A stretch of DNA of 64,000 nucleotides from Rotaria sordida (Eukaryota > Rotifera > Eurotatoria > Philodinida > Philodinidae), in assembly GCA_905250125.1 (NCBI GenBank), contig CAJNOL010000071.1:124001-188000 (forward strand). The letters run 5' to 3'. This document shows positions 48,933-61,585 of the stretch, piece by piece; positions within the stretch are counted from its first letter, which is position 1, and each line of letters opens with the position of its first letter. A program made the position numbers and the translations under genes. The notes below the pieces were generated by a model. It had not been told where the DNA came from. It saw only the letters and a program-made list of their open reading frames with translations, and did not search any database.

Positions 48933-51211
48933 TTAATGTTGTTGATGTCGTTGAATATTTGTTGTTAATAATGGAGGTGGAGGATAACGTACTGAACGTT
49001 GTATTAAATGTTCTTGTAATAACTGAGCTACTGTTGGTGGTGATGAACGTACAACTAAATTTGAGATAATTGTTTGAGGTGGAGATGATTCACTTGAGAT
49101 TTGTTCATGATGATGAACATCTGGACTTGATATTGGTGGTAAATCTATTTAGAATAAATTAGATTAAATAAAAAAAATTCATGAAAAAAATATCTACCTT
49201 GTTTTTGTATAATTGTGTGTTGTTCAATAGTATCATCATTTTCATTATAAGTTATTTTTCGTTTTTTAGGCGGTTTTTGATGTAAATCAATATCATGTGA
49301 TGTTGATAATGTTTGCTGTGGATCATAAATATTCATTGGTTGTTGATAAATTGTATTTGTTGATGATGAACTTTTATTTATATGTTGTTGTTGTTGTTGT
49401 TGTTGTTGTTGCTGTTGAAATTTTTCATTAATCATTGCTTTTATCTGTGCTGGTAAATCTTCTTTTTGTGATGTTGATTGTGTTGAAGTTATATTTGATA
49501 ATGCATCATCACCTTCTACATGACGAATAGCTTCAACAATTGTTTGTAAATTTCGACGTGCTACTGTATGATCAGTTAAATTTGATGATGATGATGATGA
49601 TAAATTATTATTATTATTATTTGTATCAACACTTTGTGTCCTGAGTTGACATCGTTCAACGATAACAATACCATTATCATTATGTTGATCAAGTGAATTT
49701 GTTTTATAACAACGTTGACTAGGTTGATTTTGTTTGACAATCATATATGTTGTATCTGATGTTGGTGATTGTTTTGTATTAGTTCGATATGATGATGATG
49801 ATGATATTGGATAATAATGTTGTTGTTGTTCATCTTTTTGTTGTTGAACATATTGTGTAACATCATGCCAATTTTGAACTAATGTATGACGATTTTTAAT
49901 ATCATGATATAATCTTAATTGATCATCATTTGTATCATCAGAATTTCCAATAGGTTTTATTTCATTATTCAGTAATAGAATAGTTTCATCTGGATCTTGA
50001 AAAAAAAAAAAATTTTTGTCTATTTTTATGAAATTTTAATAATTAATTTTTAAATTTACCATTTGTTGATAAACGTCGTTGTGCTTGTAAAACACTTGTT
50101 GAATCAATTTGAAAACTTTTTATTAATATACGAAATTGTTCATTTTGAGATTGTAATTTAAGTTTTTCATTTTCAAGACTTTTTATATGATCAGCAGCAC
50201 GTTGAAGTATACATGCCTAAATATAGGTTAATAGAAACTCGGTTGTTCTCTTTTTTTTTTTTTTTTTTTTTAATCAAGTCATTAGGATAACATCATGAGA
50301 TAAAAATTATAGTTTTTTCCGATATGTTTTTTGAACCTGTTGCCACTTATCCTTGACTTTTTCCGTTTCTTTCTTTTCTTTTTCCTCTTTTAATATTAGA
50401 ACGTCTCGTTATGTTTTAGACATAACATACTTTGCTAAGTTTTTCACCACATGAATGAGGAATGAGAATTTTTAAACTTTGAAAACCAGTATTTATTGAT
50501 TGCATACGACGACGTTCATTTGAATTAGCAATTTCACGTCGTACACGTTTTTCATGTTCCAATTGTGAATTTGGAGACATATCGGAACCAGTAGGACTAA
50601 AAAGAAAAAAAAAGGAAATATTTAAATAAACTAATCAATACATGTAGAACACAATCGGTTTTTTTATCGCACATCATATACACTGACAGTTAAATGGATC
50701 CGTCAATCTATCAACGCATAATATAAATGGAAGATATGATGACATACAAAAGAATCTATTTCTTTAACCTTCTTCATATTCACCGGTGAACTGAACTCTA
50801 GCCAATATGTGTGTATGTGTATGTATGTATATATGTGAACGAACAAATGAACAGAAAAAAAAGAACAGAACAAACACGTTTGATATAAAAATGCATGTGG
50901 TCGTGTATCATATTCCAACTCAGTTCATAGTCAATAAAAGAACATTTTTTTTCTTTTTGGCTATAAGCCAAACACCATTCGGTACACACGCATACACATA
51001 CACACATACAAACATATGCGTTCATACATATTAAAAGCCAAAAAAAGAAAAAAAAATACTTTTCTATTCAAACATACCTAACGTGACTATTCGTGGTTGA
51101 ATTATTTGCTGATAATTTATGTTGTAATGGTGATTCAGGCATTAAATGACGATGATGATATTGTGGCGAGATTAGATCAGATGTATCGTCATCCACATAG
51201 CAATAGGACAT
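48933..51211 (-). CDS. TFAP4: Transcription factor AP-4 (bHLH-leucine zipper)
   Basis: Exons in coding order 51211-51078, 50596-50431, 50216-50060, 49995-49198 and 49144-48933 give 488 residues (human 338). The bHLH basic region and helices match AP-4 almost word for word: RREIANSNERRRMQSIN (64-80), GFQSLKILIPHSCGEKLSK and then ACILQRAADHIKSLE. A leucine zipper follows. Further on, VARRNLQTIVEAIRHVEG matches a second AP-4-specific conserved block. AP-4 dimers bind the E-box CAGCTG and control cell-cycle genes in the nucleus. A TGA immediately upstream of the chosen ATG fixes the start. The second zipper of vertebrate AP-4 is not evident; instead there are Gln, Asn and Ser runs, which explain the extra length. 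A KKRK basic patch near the end could aid nuclear import. Confidence 0.92.
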
Positions 51212-51578
51212 TCAAGATATGTAGACGTTTAGAATCGAATTTTTTTCTATATAAAAGAAAAAAAAAGTTTTTTTTCTTTTTTTGTCACATTCACATGATC
51301 AAGAAGAAGTGAAGGAATAACAGATGAATAGGAAGAGGAAAAAAAAGAAAAATTGTAATGGTAGTAATAGTAATAGTAGGGGGAGGGAAGGAGGAGGAGG
51401 AGGAGGAAAAAAAAGAAATTCATTGAATACATACGAATTTTTTTAAAAATTAAATATTGAATTGTATCTTTTTTTTCTTTTAATAGGATTGAAGAGTATC
51501 TGTCGGAAGTACTAATCGTAGCAAAAAATACGTATACAACCAACAAACGACGACGCGAACAAACCCGATGATGTCGAC

Positions 51579-51616
<38 letters not shown>

Positions 51617-52400
51617 AGGGTAATAATAGAAACCAGAAAAAGAGCGCGAGAAAAGAATAGAGAGAGGAATGCATACAAATGACGACGACGACGACGACCA
51701 AGAGGAGGAAGAAGAAGAGAAGCACAAACAGAGAAGAAAAAAAAAGAGGGGTGCCTTATTTTTCATTAACGGCGAATCAGCTGCACGACACAACACACAA
51801 GTAGAACGAAGAAACAGCTGCTCTCTCTATACATCCATCGCATTTGTATGTTAGATTGTGAGGTAGTATCTGAGCCAACCAATGGAAAAAATCATATTTT
51901 GGAAGAAGAGAACAACAATTTTTTTTTCTTTCTTTTTCTCTCTCTCTCCTCCTTTTTTTTTCTTCTCTTGTTCTCTTTCTCTATTCAAATCACATGATGG
52001 TAGACATCGACATCATGCTAGTTCGCACGCAGTTGGCTCATTGCCAACGGCAGTTGTTGGATTGACTGCTGTTCGTCAAGGCATATATACACACACACAT
52101 AGATACACGCTGTTCTTGGCGGCAATGTTAACGAAAAAAAAAAAGAGCACAACAATTTTTCTATATCAATGTGCCCCAATGTATCGACACATATGAGAAC
52201 GAAAGAGAATGAAGAATCAACTAGGGTAAAAGCAGCAGCAAGCTGATAGTAATTTGTATCTTGCCGTTCGAATGTGCTGTTATCGGGTCCTCTGTACTTA
52301 AACATATGAAAGGCAAGCAAAAAAGAATAAGTAACAGCAACAAACCTGATTAACAGTATTAAAAAAAGAAAAAAAAGAAAATAATTTGGCGTTTTGCCTA
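51212..52400. other. Microsatellite-rich 5' flank of TFAP4
   Basis: It contains a (GGA)n stretch near 51380-51406, a (GT)n tract at 51581-51612, a (GAC)n run near 51679-51699, polypurine and polypyrimidine patches (51700-51745, 51920-51990) and (CA)n near 52090-52099. The overlapping long open frames here are readings of these repeats and not genes. It is the likely promoter area of TFAP4. Confidence 0.6.
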
Positions 52401-55400
52401 ATTAATTTTTTTCTTTTTTTTTTTTATTAATAAACATAACAAATGAATTAATAATAAAGAACAAAACAAAAAAAGACAAGTGTAAAATAAAGTTTATATT
52501 TAACATCGTATAAGAAACTTATTATTTTTTTCTCTTTGGCATTGAGCCAGGTCAACAAGGATATGACATCGTATAGGCGTTTTCATCATGTCTCTCTTTT
52601 TACGTTTCTGTTTTTTTTTACTTGATAATAATTAACTCATATATGGACAAGTGTATCAGTACGAGTTCGACATTGTATAGACATATACGCACATCTTAGG
52701 TTACCGAAAAAAAACTCAAATCAATTAATCAAAAAAATTCTATATATGTGTACACGCGCCAAGATGTAAGGTGACTTTTATTCCCCTCCTCATATATTCG
52801 TTTTTCTATGTCTGTATGAGATTAGACATTGTTTCAATTTTAAAACAAAAAAAATCAAAAACAGATTTTTACAGTTGTCATTATGTTGTTTTATAATTAA
52901 AATGTTTCATAGTAATAAATGATAGTCCAAGTTTTTTTTTTTTCTATTTCCAACTATCTATTTTGATAATAATAGAGTTGAAACAAAAAAAAAAAAAGAA
53001 ACATATTTCAACTATGATGACATAACATGTTATGAACTTTCATTCTGATGCATAAATCTAATCTTACCAGATCATTTTACTATATTACAAATTTCTTATT
53101 AAATTTATGTAATATTTGTCCGACACGTCCTTCATATTATGTCAATATTTAAATATACAATTTTAAAAAAAATTAGTAGTTTAAATATTATTATTAACAT
53201 GAATAAAATATATGACAAAAACATAGAATAAAAAAATTTAGGTTTATATCATCAGTTAAGAATGGTCAAAATATGAAAGTATGTTCCAAAAGTTTCGATC
53301 TTTCGTCGTAAACTAATGTTATCTATATGAAGATAATTAAGTGAAATATATAGTTTTGTAGATAATGGTTATAGGTATCAACTGAAGAATAAAATAGTTC
53401 GAAGTGTATCGAAATTATGAAACGTTATGATCGTTTTATTGGTGACCGAACATTGTGTTCCTGAACTAGTCATTGTTCAAAGTCAGTCGGACGGATAAAA
53501 TATTGTCATAGTCAAAAATGTAATATATAATTGTCTATCGCTGATTCATTTTGCCTAGAAAGTAACAATGAAAATTAAAGATAAATAATGAGTAAATACT
53601 AAAGGCTTGATATCACAATTGAAAAATGATTGACAAATTTATAAAATCTACAAAACTTTTCTGCTATTAATACCGAAAGAAACTCTGGCATTAAAATTTT
53701 TTTCTTTTATCAATGTAATTTAAGAGTTTTAGACATATTTACATAATTTATTGAACGAACATTGCACTTGCAAGATGTCAGTTGTTATGACTTCAACTTT
53801 ACTAAAAAACTATGATAATATTGTAGAGTTTTTTTATAGATGTTCTCAAATATATTAAACGTTAACATACAATTTAAAAGTGATGGTTCGAATTAGACAT
53901 GCACTAAATCTGAACTCTGGTTAGGTGTTCGGAAACTATCTAACTACGTAGTACAGAGAATATCAGATGCAATTGTCCAAGTATTTCTTGAGGTATATAG
54001 ACAACTATGGAAGTATCCTAAGGTTCAATGAAGTTCAAGTTCGAGTATTTCTGAACATTATTGACATTTTTTAGAATGCCTGGGGATCTTCAGTTTTTAG
54101 ATCATTTATTCCATTGCACATGGATTTACTATAATCAAGCCTGCAATCCTTTCTTTTGGCTTCTTCCGGCATCCTTTTATTAATTAATTGAAAATGGCTA
54201 CAGTTAAGATTGAGCTCGAACGTTCGAGTTTGGATGATGGCCTCTGTGTTGTATTGATAGAGATGTTTTGAAATGAAACCTATTTGCTATCTTAATACTA
54301 GAACATGTCTATTAGAAAAGAATTTTATGGATTAACATGCTTGAAAGATTTAGTGAAAAAAAATAGAATAATGATATTGTAATTTCTTATTCTCATTTGA
54401 AGAGATATCATACAGAATTTTACGGTTAATTTGAAGTATGAAAATACAATAATCTGTCTTTACTTCAATACATTTGTCCGTATTTTATAGAAGAATCATA
54501 AGTTATGTAGACGTTTCAAAAATTATTTGAACTATCACTATGACATTTATAGATAATATAAACCGACAGCTTCATGATACATTAATGTTTACATCTATCA
54601 TGAGGAAGTACCTAGAAAAGAAATCGGACAAAAACCAGACTCTTTTTAAAGATAACATCACACTCGATCCAATCCGATCTGACAAAGTTCGATCTGTATC
54701 CGCTCGCCGATCGGATCGATTTGCAGAACTCTAAATTTGTGACAACTACTTTATTAATCATGACCGTATAGTTTTCATTTTAGATTTTAAGGGATATAAC
54801 TAAACTTTCAATAACTTTAATCAATCGACTATTTCATCTACTCATGGAGCTTAGAAAGATTATTCATAGATACACTATATAATATCGTATCTCGAAATAT
54901 GAATTAATCTATACCTCGACATATAGTATTTATATAGTAATCCCTTTCTGATCCAACGTTAAGTCTTTCTGATTTTCTTCAAGTTTGCTATTGAAAAAAA
55001 AAGATAAATTTTGAAATACATATTCTTGTTGAATTTATCTATTTCTATAGAATCATATATAAATATTTAAAAAAAAACAATATTTCACTCAACTTTCGCA
55101 GCAGCTCAACTAATAAAAGAATATTAATTTCTTGATGAACTTTTCTTTTCAGAATTCTCAACATATTGAGAATAACTAATTATTTTTGTTGATCTAACGT
55201 TGATGCATTGAACCTTTTTCTCGAATTTTTACTATACTCCTACCATCTATGATAACTAAATGAAATAGAATGTCTAGTTTGATTCATCGAAAAAAAATTA
55301 TTTTGATATGCATGTAATCGAAAAACATAATAGACAATTAATACTTTCTTATTTGTTTCTTTTTTTGTTCATAGTAAAGATATATTCGATTCAATTAAAA

Positions 55401-57527
55401 CAGTGTTATCAAACTTTTTTTCTTCTCCCATGACTATATGTGTGTCCACCATTTAATTTTTTTCTTTTTTTGATTTAATATATGAATTACACCTTGATTG
55501 ATAATAGATAGATACGATCGAACAGTTTCTTTTCTCTTTTGTCTACTAATTTAGTGAGTAATAAAATATTGAAAAGATGCAAAACGATAATTTTTGCTTT
55601 GATTGATAGGAAAAAAAATATAGGTTCCAATATAACGAAGATGATTGATTCGGATAATTATTCAAGCACGCAACGATGTAAATTTGATTGAATCGTGACT
55701 CTCAAGGTCAATAATAATAATATAGAATTATATCTGTGTCAAAAAAAAAACGAACAAACAGTGTTGTTTTACAATGCAATATGAACTGATCATGAATATT
55801 GTATAAGCATTTATGGAATTATTAACTATCTTTCTTGTGACGTCAAAGCTTGTATATATAAAACCTAATTTTCTGTGTACGAATCATTTTTCTTTGTTTT
55901 TTTTTAATATTTTTAATTAGTTTTATTAGTTTATATTGTAAAACTTTTCAAAAAACAAAGATGAATTTTTCTTTGAAATAGATCATAATAAAAAGAAAAA
56001 AAAAACATGATATCGACATTTTCATATGATTGAAATGAATTGATTCTGTTAAAACTATGAATACATGTCAAATTCCAGTGATTTTTGCTGAAACAATATT
56101 AATAAAACGAGGAATATCTTGTGTTTCACTATCAAACGAATATATCAAGCACAATTTTGTTTGTATATACATTAAATTCTACACATCAATGACAAAAATG
56201 TGTTGAGTTTTAACATGAGTGTTGTCTGTTTTCTCTACGGATATTTTTTCATTTTTAAGAAACATTGATTAATTAGAAATAATTATGCGAAAAAGTATAT
56301 TTCTCTAAAGAAAGATACATCTATCATTCAACTGCATGAAAATACAAGAACATTTGAAGAAAATGTCATTAAGAAATAACATATCGAGTTACATAGTTTA
56401 CACTAGAGTATGTGTCCAAGTAGTTCGAACTCGGTACATGTCTATGTACAACAGAATGTATATATAAACAATAATATTTTTAAAAATGACATGGAGAAAC
56501 ATGTTTTGATTAGTTTAATAATTTGATTCATTTCTATATGAATTTTCAGATTTTTGTTTTTTACAAAAGTTACTGTCAATGTCATTATAATTATGTTAAT
56601 AAAAAATTAGATTAAAAGAATTCTGATTATTGAGTAAAACTTGAAAAATATTCTGCCATAGAGAATACTTGTATTTGCTTATTGATAAATGCTGGATTTA
56701 TTAATACGCACAATATAGGGACAAATGATTGAATCAACGATCATATTGGTCTAGCTTTGCCTTCAAATCGAAGAAGATCAATATATGAATGTAGTGTTTG
56801 TTCCTTTATCTATATTCCTTGATATTATACCAATATTTTTGATAAGAATAATAACAAGTGGATCGCAAATAATACTAAGTTCATTGAAATACTTCGTACA
56901 AGTAATTTGAAAAGTTAACGAACTATTTGATCGTTCTTAAACATCAATGAGAACATTCTGTGTCTTATATTGGATTTTTTTTACATGAAAATTCTGAGTA
57001 AGAATATTAGAAAAATCAGTGAATATGCAAGATTTTTCTGCAAAGTTGGCATCGTTTTTCTGGAGAAGTATTTTTAGTTATGTAACTTGTGCAGATTTTT
57101 CTAACTCGTATCAGCAAGTAGATTTACGTTTCGTACTCGAAACATTAACCATAGCATACTGAATAGTGACTATTGAGATAAAATAGATCCAAAATATGAG
57201 TATGCTGATTTTTGTTTTGATAAATCTTCACATAATTGTAATATGATCATTGGTTTTTCAGATGGTGAAAGTAAATTATTTTTTTCTAATTAATAATGAA
57301 TCATCTATGAGAAAACAAATCAATATTTGAGAATTATAATGAGCTAACTGACATTTATCTCGTTAATTTTAATGGGAAATTAGTCATACTTTAATGTAAC
57401 ATATACAACAATTATACATTATTTACATTAGAAACGGTGTATTTCAACTTGCTGCTGGGAAATAGTTGAAAACTTTGAAAAATATCGTTCGTTCATTTTT
57501 AATTATCTAACTTTAAAGTATAATCAA

Positions 57528-58157
57528 TTAACCCTTTAAGTCCGAAATTATTTCTGATAGATAAAATTGAAACAGCCTGTTAGATTACCTTGTTTCACAC
57601 AGATACACATAACAAAAATATCTCGTTTGCACTCGCATGAGATTTACTTAATATAGGTTTTTATTGAATTTTACTGCACTTGAATGGAAAGTTTAATTTA
57701 TAAATTATGTTGTGAAAAATATCGGGTGTCCTATAATGAATGGCCAGTTTTTGTATTTCTTTTTTTTTAATCATCTAGTACGTTTATTTTAAAAACAAAA
57801 CATACCACAAGATGCAACATGAAAAGCTCTACAATTACAAAGAGCAGTTTATTTTATATATGAGCTAAAGAAAAAAAAGAATTTCACTTCGTGTAGAAAA
57901 AAATGATTTTTTCGCAATGGTGAAAATTAATCACACAGAATTTTACTTTTTTTGAAAACAAAAAGTATACAATTAAAATAAGCTTTGCTTTGTAGATTGT
58001 AGAGCTTTTCACGCTGTATCTTATGGCATATTTTGTTTTTAAGGTAAACGTACTAGATGATAAAAAAGAAATACAAAAACTGGTCATTCATTATGGGACA
58101 GCCGATAATTATAAAACATGTGTAGCATTTTTGCTACTACCGGACTCAAAGGTTTAA
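57528..58157. mobile_element. piggyBac-like non-autonomous element, interrupted by a mariner-like one
   Basis: TTAA (57528-57531) followed by CCCTTTAAGTCCG is mirrored at the right by CGGACTCAAAGGT followed by TTAA (58154-58157). The target duplication is intact and the 13-bp ends match with two changes. Without the 384-bp insert the element would be about 238 bp. No transposase gene is present. Confidence 0.7.
57722..58105. mobile_element. Mariner/Tc1-like foldback MITE, 384 bp, nested
   Basis: It is flanked on each side by TA (57720-57721, 58106-58107). Ends are TCGGGTGTCC and GGACAGCCGA, complementary with one mismatch. The arms continue with AATGAATG, CCAGTTTTTGTATTTC and ATCATCTAGTACGTTTA on both sides. 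TA target duplication and GGTGTCC-type ends fit the mariner/Tc1 superfamily. The reverse-strand open frame at 57884-58087 is only part of its arms and loop. Confidence 0.8.
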
Positions 58158-59236
58158 TAAGCCAATAGTTTTCAAAAAAAATGCTAATAGTAGAATCTCT
58201 TATTATCAGTCTTTTGTTCTTACAAAAATTCAAATAAATAATAATATGATATAAGATTAATATCGTATAATTTTATTTCAAAGATCTCGATTAATCTTGC
58301 ATAATTTTCTAATAAATTAAAGTTCATTGTTATTCTTTCATATCTGCTTTTCATAGCGTCAAAAGAACAAACAAATACTTGTCGATCAATTCATAAGAAT
58401 CTTCAGCCTTCATTGTCTATTGTGAACAAGGGAGAAACAAGGCCTGCATCGGGGTAATTTTTAGAAGCAGTCAGAGCTTCCTAAATGGCCTGCTAGTAAA
58501 TTAGATTGAATACTATAGGTTCTTTTGAATGATGAGTTTTACTCTTCGTACAAATTGATATATTTCGACGATTCGATTCACAACTTCACAAGGTTTTACA
58601 AAGATAGGAAAAAGTCGGAATCGAAATTGACTCCAAGTTCTTCTCATGGACGTAGATCTCAAAAAGACATCAATCGAATCTCGAAAACATATTAGTTTGT
58701 ATAGTGAATATCAAAGAATAAAATTTCCTAGATTAAATCTGATTTGTTAGTAAGACATTTAATTGACTCTGCTACTTTGTCTTCGATTGTAGACCAATTT
58801 CTATATTCCAATCTTACAATTTTCATCTAACTTATTCGAAGTTCTTATATAAAAAAAAAGCATTGCATAGAATTCATTAAAATCAATTCCGAAAATGTAC
58901 AATGAAATAAAGATTAAAATAAAGTTTCCAATGATGAGTTTTTTTGTTGTTATAAACTGAGTACTTTGAATTCAAGTCTTGTAAAATTATTGCAGACAAA
59001 AACTAATATTCGATATTTACAATTTTCTTTTGACTCAAAAAACTTATCATAATCTCAGTGCAATGCCATTAAAAAAATCGCATCATGTCGTTGAAACAAA
59101 AAAACAAAGAAATGTTTTTGTTTGATCAATACTCTTTTCTTTCTTCAAATTTCATTTTATTAAATTCTTTTTGAATGGCACATTCGAAAAAAAAACGAAC
59201 TGTTCGTTGCTTGTTTTTTTTTTAATCGATTTCACC

Positions 59237-59244
59237 TATAAAAA
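59237..59244 (+). promoter_or_regulatory. Candidate TATA box for the four-span membrane protein gene
   Basis: TATAAAAA lies 138 bases before the ATG at 59375, consistent with a leader of about 100 bases. Confidence 0.4.
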
Positions 59245-59374
59245 TTCAGTGACAACATTTTGTGAATGTTTGTTTTGTCGTCAGTTAATTGTCATACATA
59301 GACAAGAAAGCATCAACATAAAAAAAACAACCAGTTTTTAAAAATTTTTATCAGGAAGAAAAACAATTTAAAAT

Positions 59375-60483
59375 ATGGAAGAACCAACGGATATGGAAAG
59401 TTCAGAAGATGTGGATCCAACAGAATATATGCGATTAAAAGAAGAATATGAAGACAAATACGAGGATTTTATGCGTAAACATTTACGTCGAGTATGGCCT
59501 TTATGTGCAGTACGTTTACTTGGCGTTTTTCAATTATTAGTTACATTGGTTATACTTGGTATTGATTTACCAATTATTCTTATGTTTGGACCACGATGGC
59601 AACTTTTTGCTGGATGTTGGGCATCTATACTTGGATTTATTGCTTGTGTTAGCACAATTCATTCATGTAAGAAATTAAATAATAAGATTTTATTTTAAAT
59701 TTATAATTTAATTTATTTCTTCTAAAGCTCGAAAAATGACTTGGTCAAAACTTAAATGGACTGCAGGATTTAATATAGTAGCTGGAATAGCTATGGCTCT
59801 CATGGCAGCATTTGATATACTTTATTTGATGAATTCAAAAATTTGTCTTGTTATTAGTGGTTGTCATTATTTATGGTATACATATTCGGCAGTTCGATCA
59901 TTTTATACAGGTCAAGTTGTTATGGGTGTTTTATATCTTTTATCAGGTTATTTATTTTTTATTTTTTGAAATATTCATTCTAATTATTCTTCTTTATATA
60001 GTTTTCATTTTTCTTGTTCTTTTTATTAAATATGGTATTGGTGGTACAACACTTTTTGAAAATATTCAAAGAGGATGGGCACCACCTATTTTTGATCCTG
60101 TAGTACCACCTAATAGTACTACGCCAATGCCACAAAATCCAATGGCAAGATCTGAAATGATGATGCCTCCACCACCACCTGGTTATATCTCAATGCCACC
60201 ACAATCAGTGCCAGGAGCTAGAATGATGATGCCTCCATCACAACAACCAATGCCAGGAGCTAGAATGATGATGCCTCCACCACAACAACCAATGCCAGGA
60301 GCTAGAATGATGATGAGACCACCACTACCACCTGGTTCTATGCCACCATATCAAGTACAAGTACCCGGAGCAATGATGCCTAGACCTCGTGGACCAATGA
60401 TGATGCCTGGTGGAAGACCTCTCATGCAAGGATATTACGGACCACCAGGTCCATATGCAGCTCCACCACGTCCTTATCATTAA
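59375..60483 (+). CDS. Four-span membrane protein with Pro/Met-rich repeat tail
   Basis: Exons 59375-59666, 59728-59946 and 60002-60483 give 330 residues. After an acidic cytosolic N-terminus (1-40) come four hydrophobic spans at about 47-71, 76-96, 108-131 (with a further hydrophobic patch near 136-150) and 161-182. The layout resembles tetraspan families such as MS4A- or MARVEL-type proteins, but I cannot assign it to one. The tail from about 190 to 330 is rich in Pro, Met, Gln and Gly, with three 14-residue repeats (PGARMMMPP..QQPM) and ends GPYAAPPRPYH. Such tails can bind WW or SH3 domains; that is inference. Poly(A) signal AATAAA is at 60586-60591. Confidence 0.75.
60211..60328. repeat. 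In-frame 42-bp tandem repeat in the membrane protein tail
   Basis: CCAGGAGCTAGAATGATGAT begins at 60211, 60253 and 60295, an exact 42-base period. The first two units are full and the third partial. It encodes the PGARMMM repeats, so copy-number change would keep the frame. Confidence 0.9.
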
Positions 60484-60962
60484 GCTTGAAATGACAATGT
60501 ATAAACAAATCAAATGCTGAGTTTTTTTATTTTATTCTATTTTTCAGAGCATTCAAATATATTCATTGATTATACTAAGTATTTGAATAAAACATTAAAA
60601 AAGATTATTTATTCTTTACATGAAAAATGCTCAATAATCATAATTTTTTCAATAAAATGAATTAATTTATTAATTTTAATAATTGAAAATATTTGTATTC
60701 ATTCAACTATTTCTATCTGTTAAAGAGCACATCTATAAAAATAAACTAACAATCATAAGAAAAAAAAATTCGTTCTGCATCATTAAGCTTACTAATTACA
60801 CTTTTTTTTTTCATATGCTGCAACTATATAAGAACGTCTGTATTTTGTTCTATTTCATTGCGCATAGAACATTAAATTATTCATAACTACTTTTAGTTTA
60901 TATTGAGTATGTATAACTATATTGTTTAAATACCTATAAATAAAATATCTCAAATTTTTTAT
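60484..60962. other. Spacer between the membrane protein and TerB-like genes
   Basis: AT-rich, 479 bases, with AATAAA signals at 60586-60591 and 60651-60656. No gene; the 67-codon frame at 60683-60886 looks random. Confidence 0.55.
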
Positions 60963-61585
60963 ATGAATAGAATGAGTGAAAATCCTACTAATCCTACACG
61001 TCAATTAATTACTGAATGGATCCATCAAGAAAAATACAATCATAAAGAAGAAACACAACGTAAATTTTATGCTAATTTGGCTCATGCAAAAGGTGTTTTA
61101 AAAGTAGCTGCAGCTGATTCGAAAGTCAACGAAGAAACAAGAAAATGGGTATCAGGATATTTAGCAGCTATGGGTTTGTATTATTTATTAGACGATGAAA
61201 ACAAAAAAAGAACATGAATACTTTTGTTTTGTTGTTTTGTTTAGGTGTAACAGATGAAATATTAGATTTAGCTGATAAATACAAACCCAATATCGAAGAT
61301 GGTACTGTTCCATATCATTCAAAAAGTGGTCTTGAACATGCTAAATATGGTCAATTATGGATTTTTTATGATGCTTTTTGTGCTGCATCAGCTGGTGGAG
61401 AATTAACAGCAGACAAAATTACAGCTATTTATGCATTAGCTAAAAAAATGCTTATTGATGAAGAAAAAATTAAAGAAGTTCAACAATTATTTGAACGTGA
61501 AATAGAATTACGTAAGAAACGTTTAGAAATTTTATTTCCTAATGGTATCTATACGGCTATTAAAGAAGTTGAAATGGAACAATGA
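60963..61585 (+). CDS. Small all-helical protein, tentatively TerB-like
   Basis: Exons 60963-61173 and 61245-61585 give 183 residues. An in-frame second ATG lies three codons on, so the exact start is open. The protein looks like two related helical halves: GVLKVAAADSKVNEETRKWV followed by GYLAAMGVTDEILDLADKY, and FYDAFCAASAGGELTADKI followed by YALAKKMLIDEEKIKEVQQL and a charged helix ending KKRLEILFPNG. An (A)AADxxVNEE / AASAGGELTADK pattern with downstream helix is reminiscent of TerB/DUF-type folds of tellurite-resistance-like proteins. The family call is a guess; the gene itself looks real, with good splice sites and an AATAAA at 61676-61681. No signal peptide or membrane span. Confidence 0.65.

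Larger units (their letters stand above)
52401..59374. other. 7-kb gene-poor intergenic region
   Basis: AT-rich, with no conserved coding stretch found in either direction. The main content is the nested piggyBac-like/mariner-like insertion at 57532-58153. A palindromic GATCGGATC-type patch sits near 54662-54720. The open frame at 54540-54734 includes that patch and shows no family features. Confidence 0.55.

Noticed and set aside
51247-52320. Long open frames (up to 143 codons) upstream of TFAP4
   Set aside because: They come from GT, GGA and GAC repeats and polypyrimidine tracts, giving poly-Thr/His, Ser and Asp runs in competing frames.
57884-58087. 67-codon reverse-strand frame
   Set aside because: It lies in the arms and loop of the mariner-like foldback and does not resemble a transposase.
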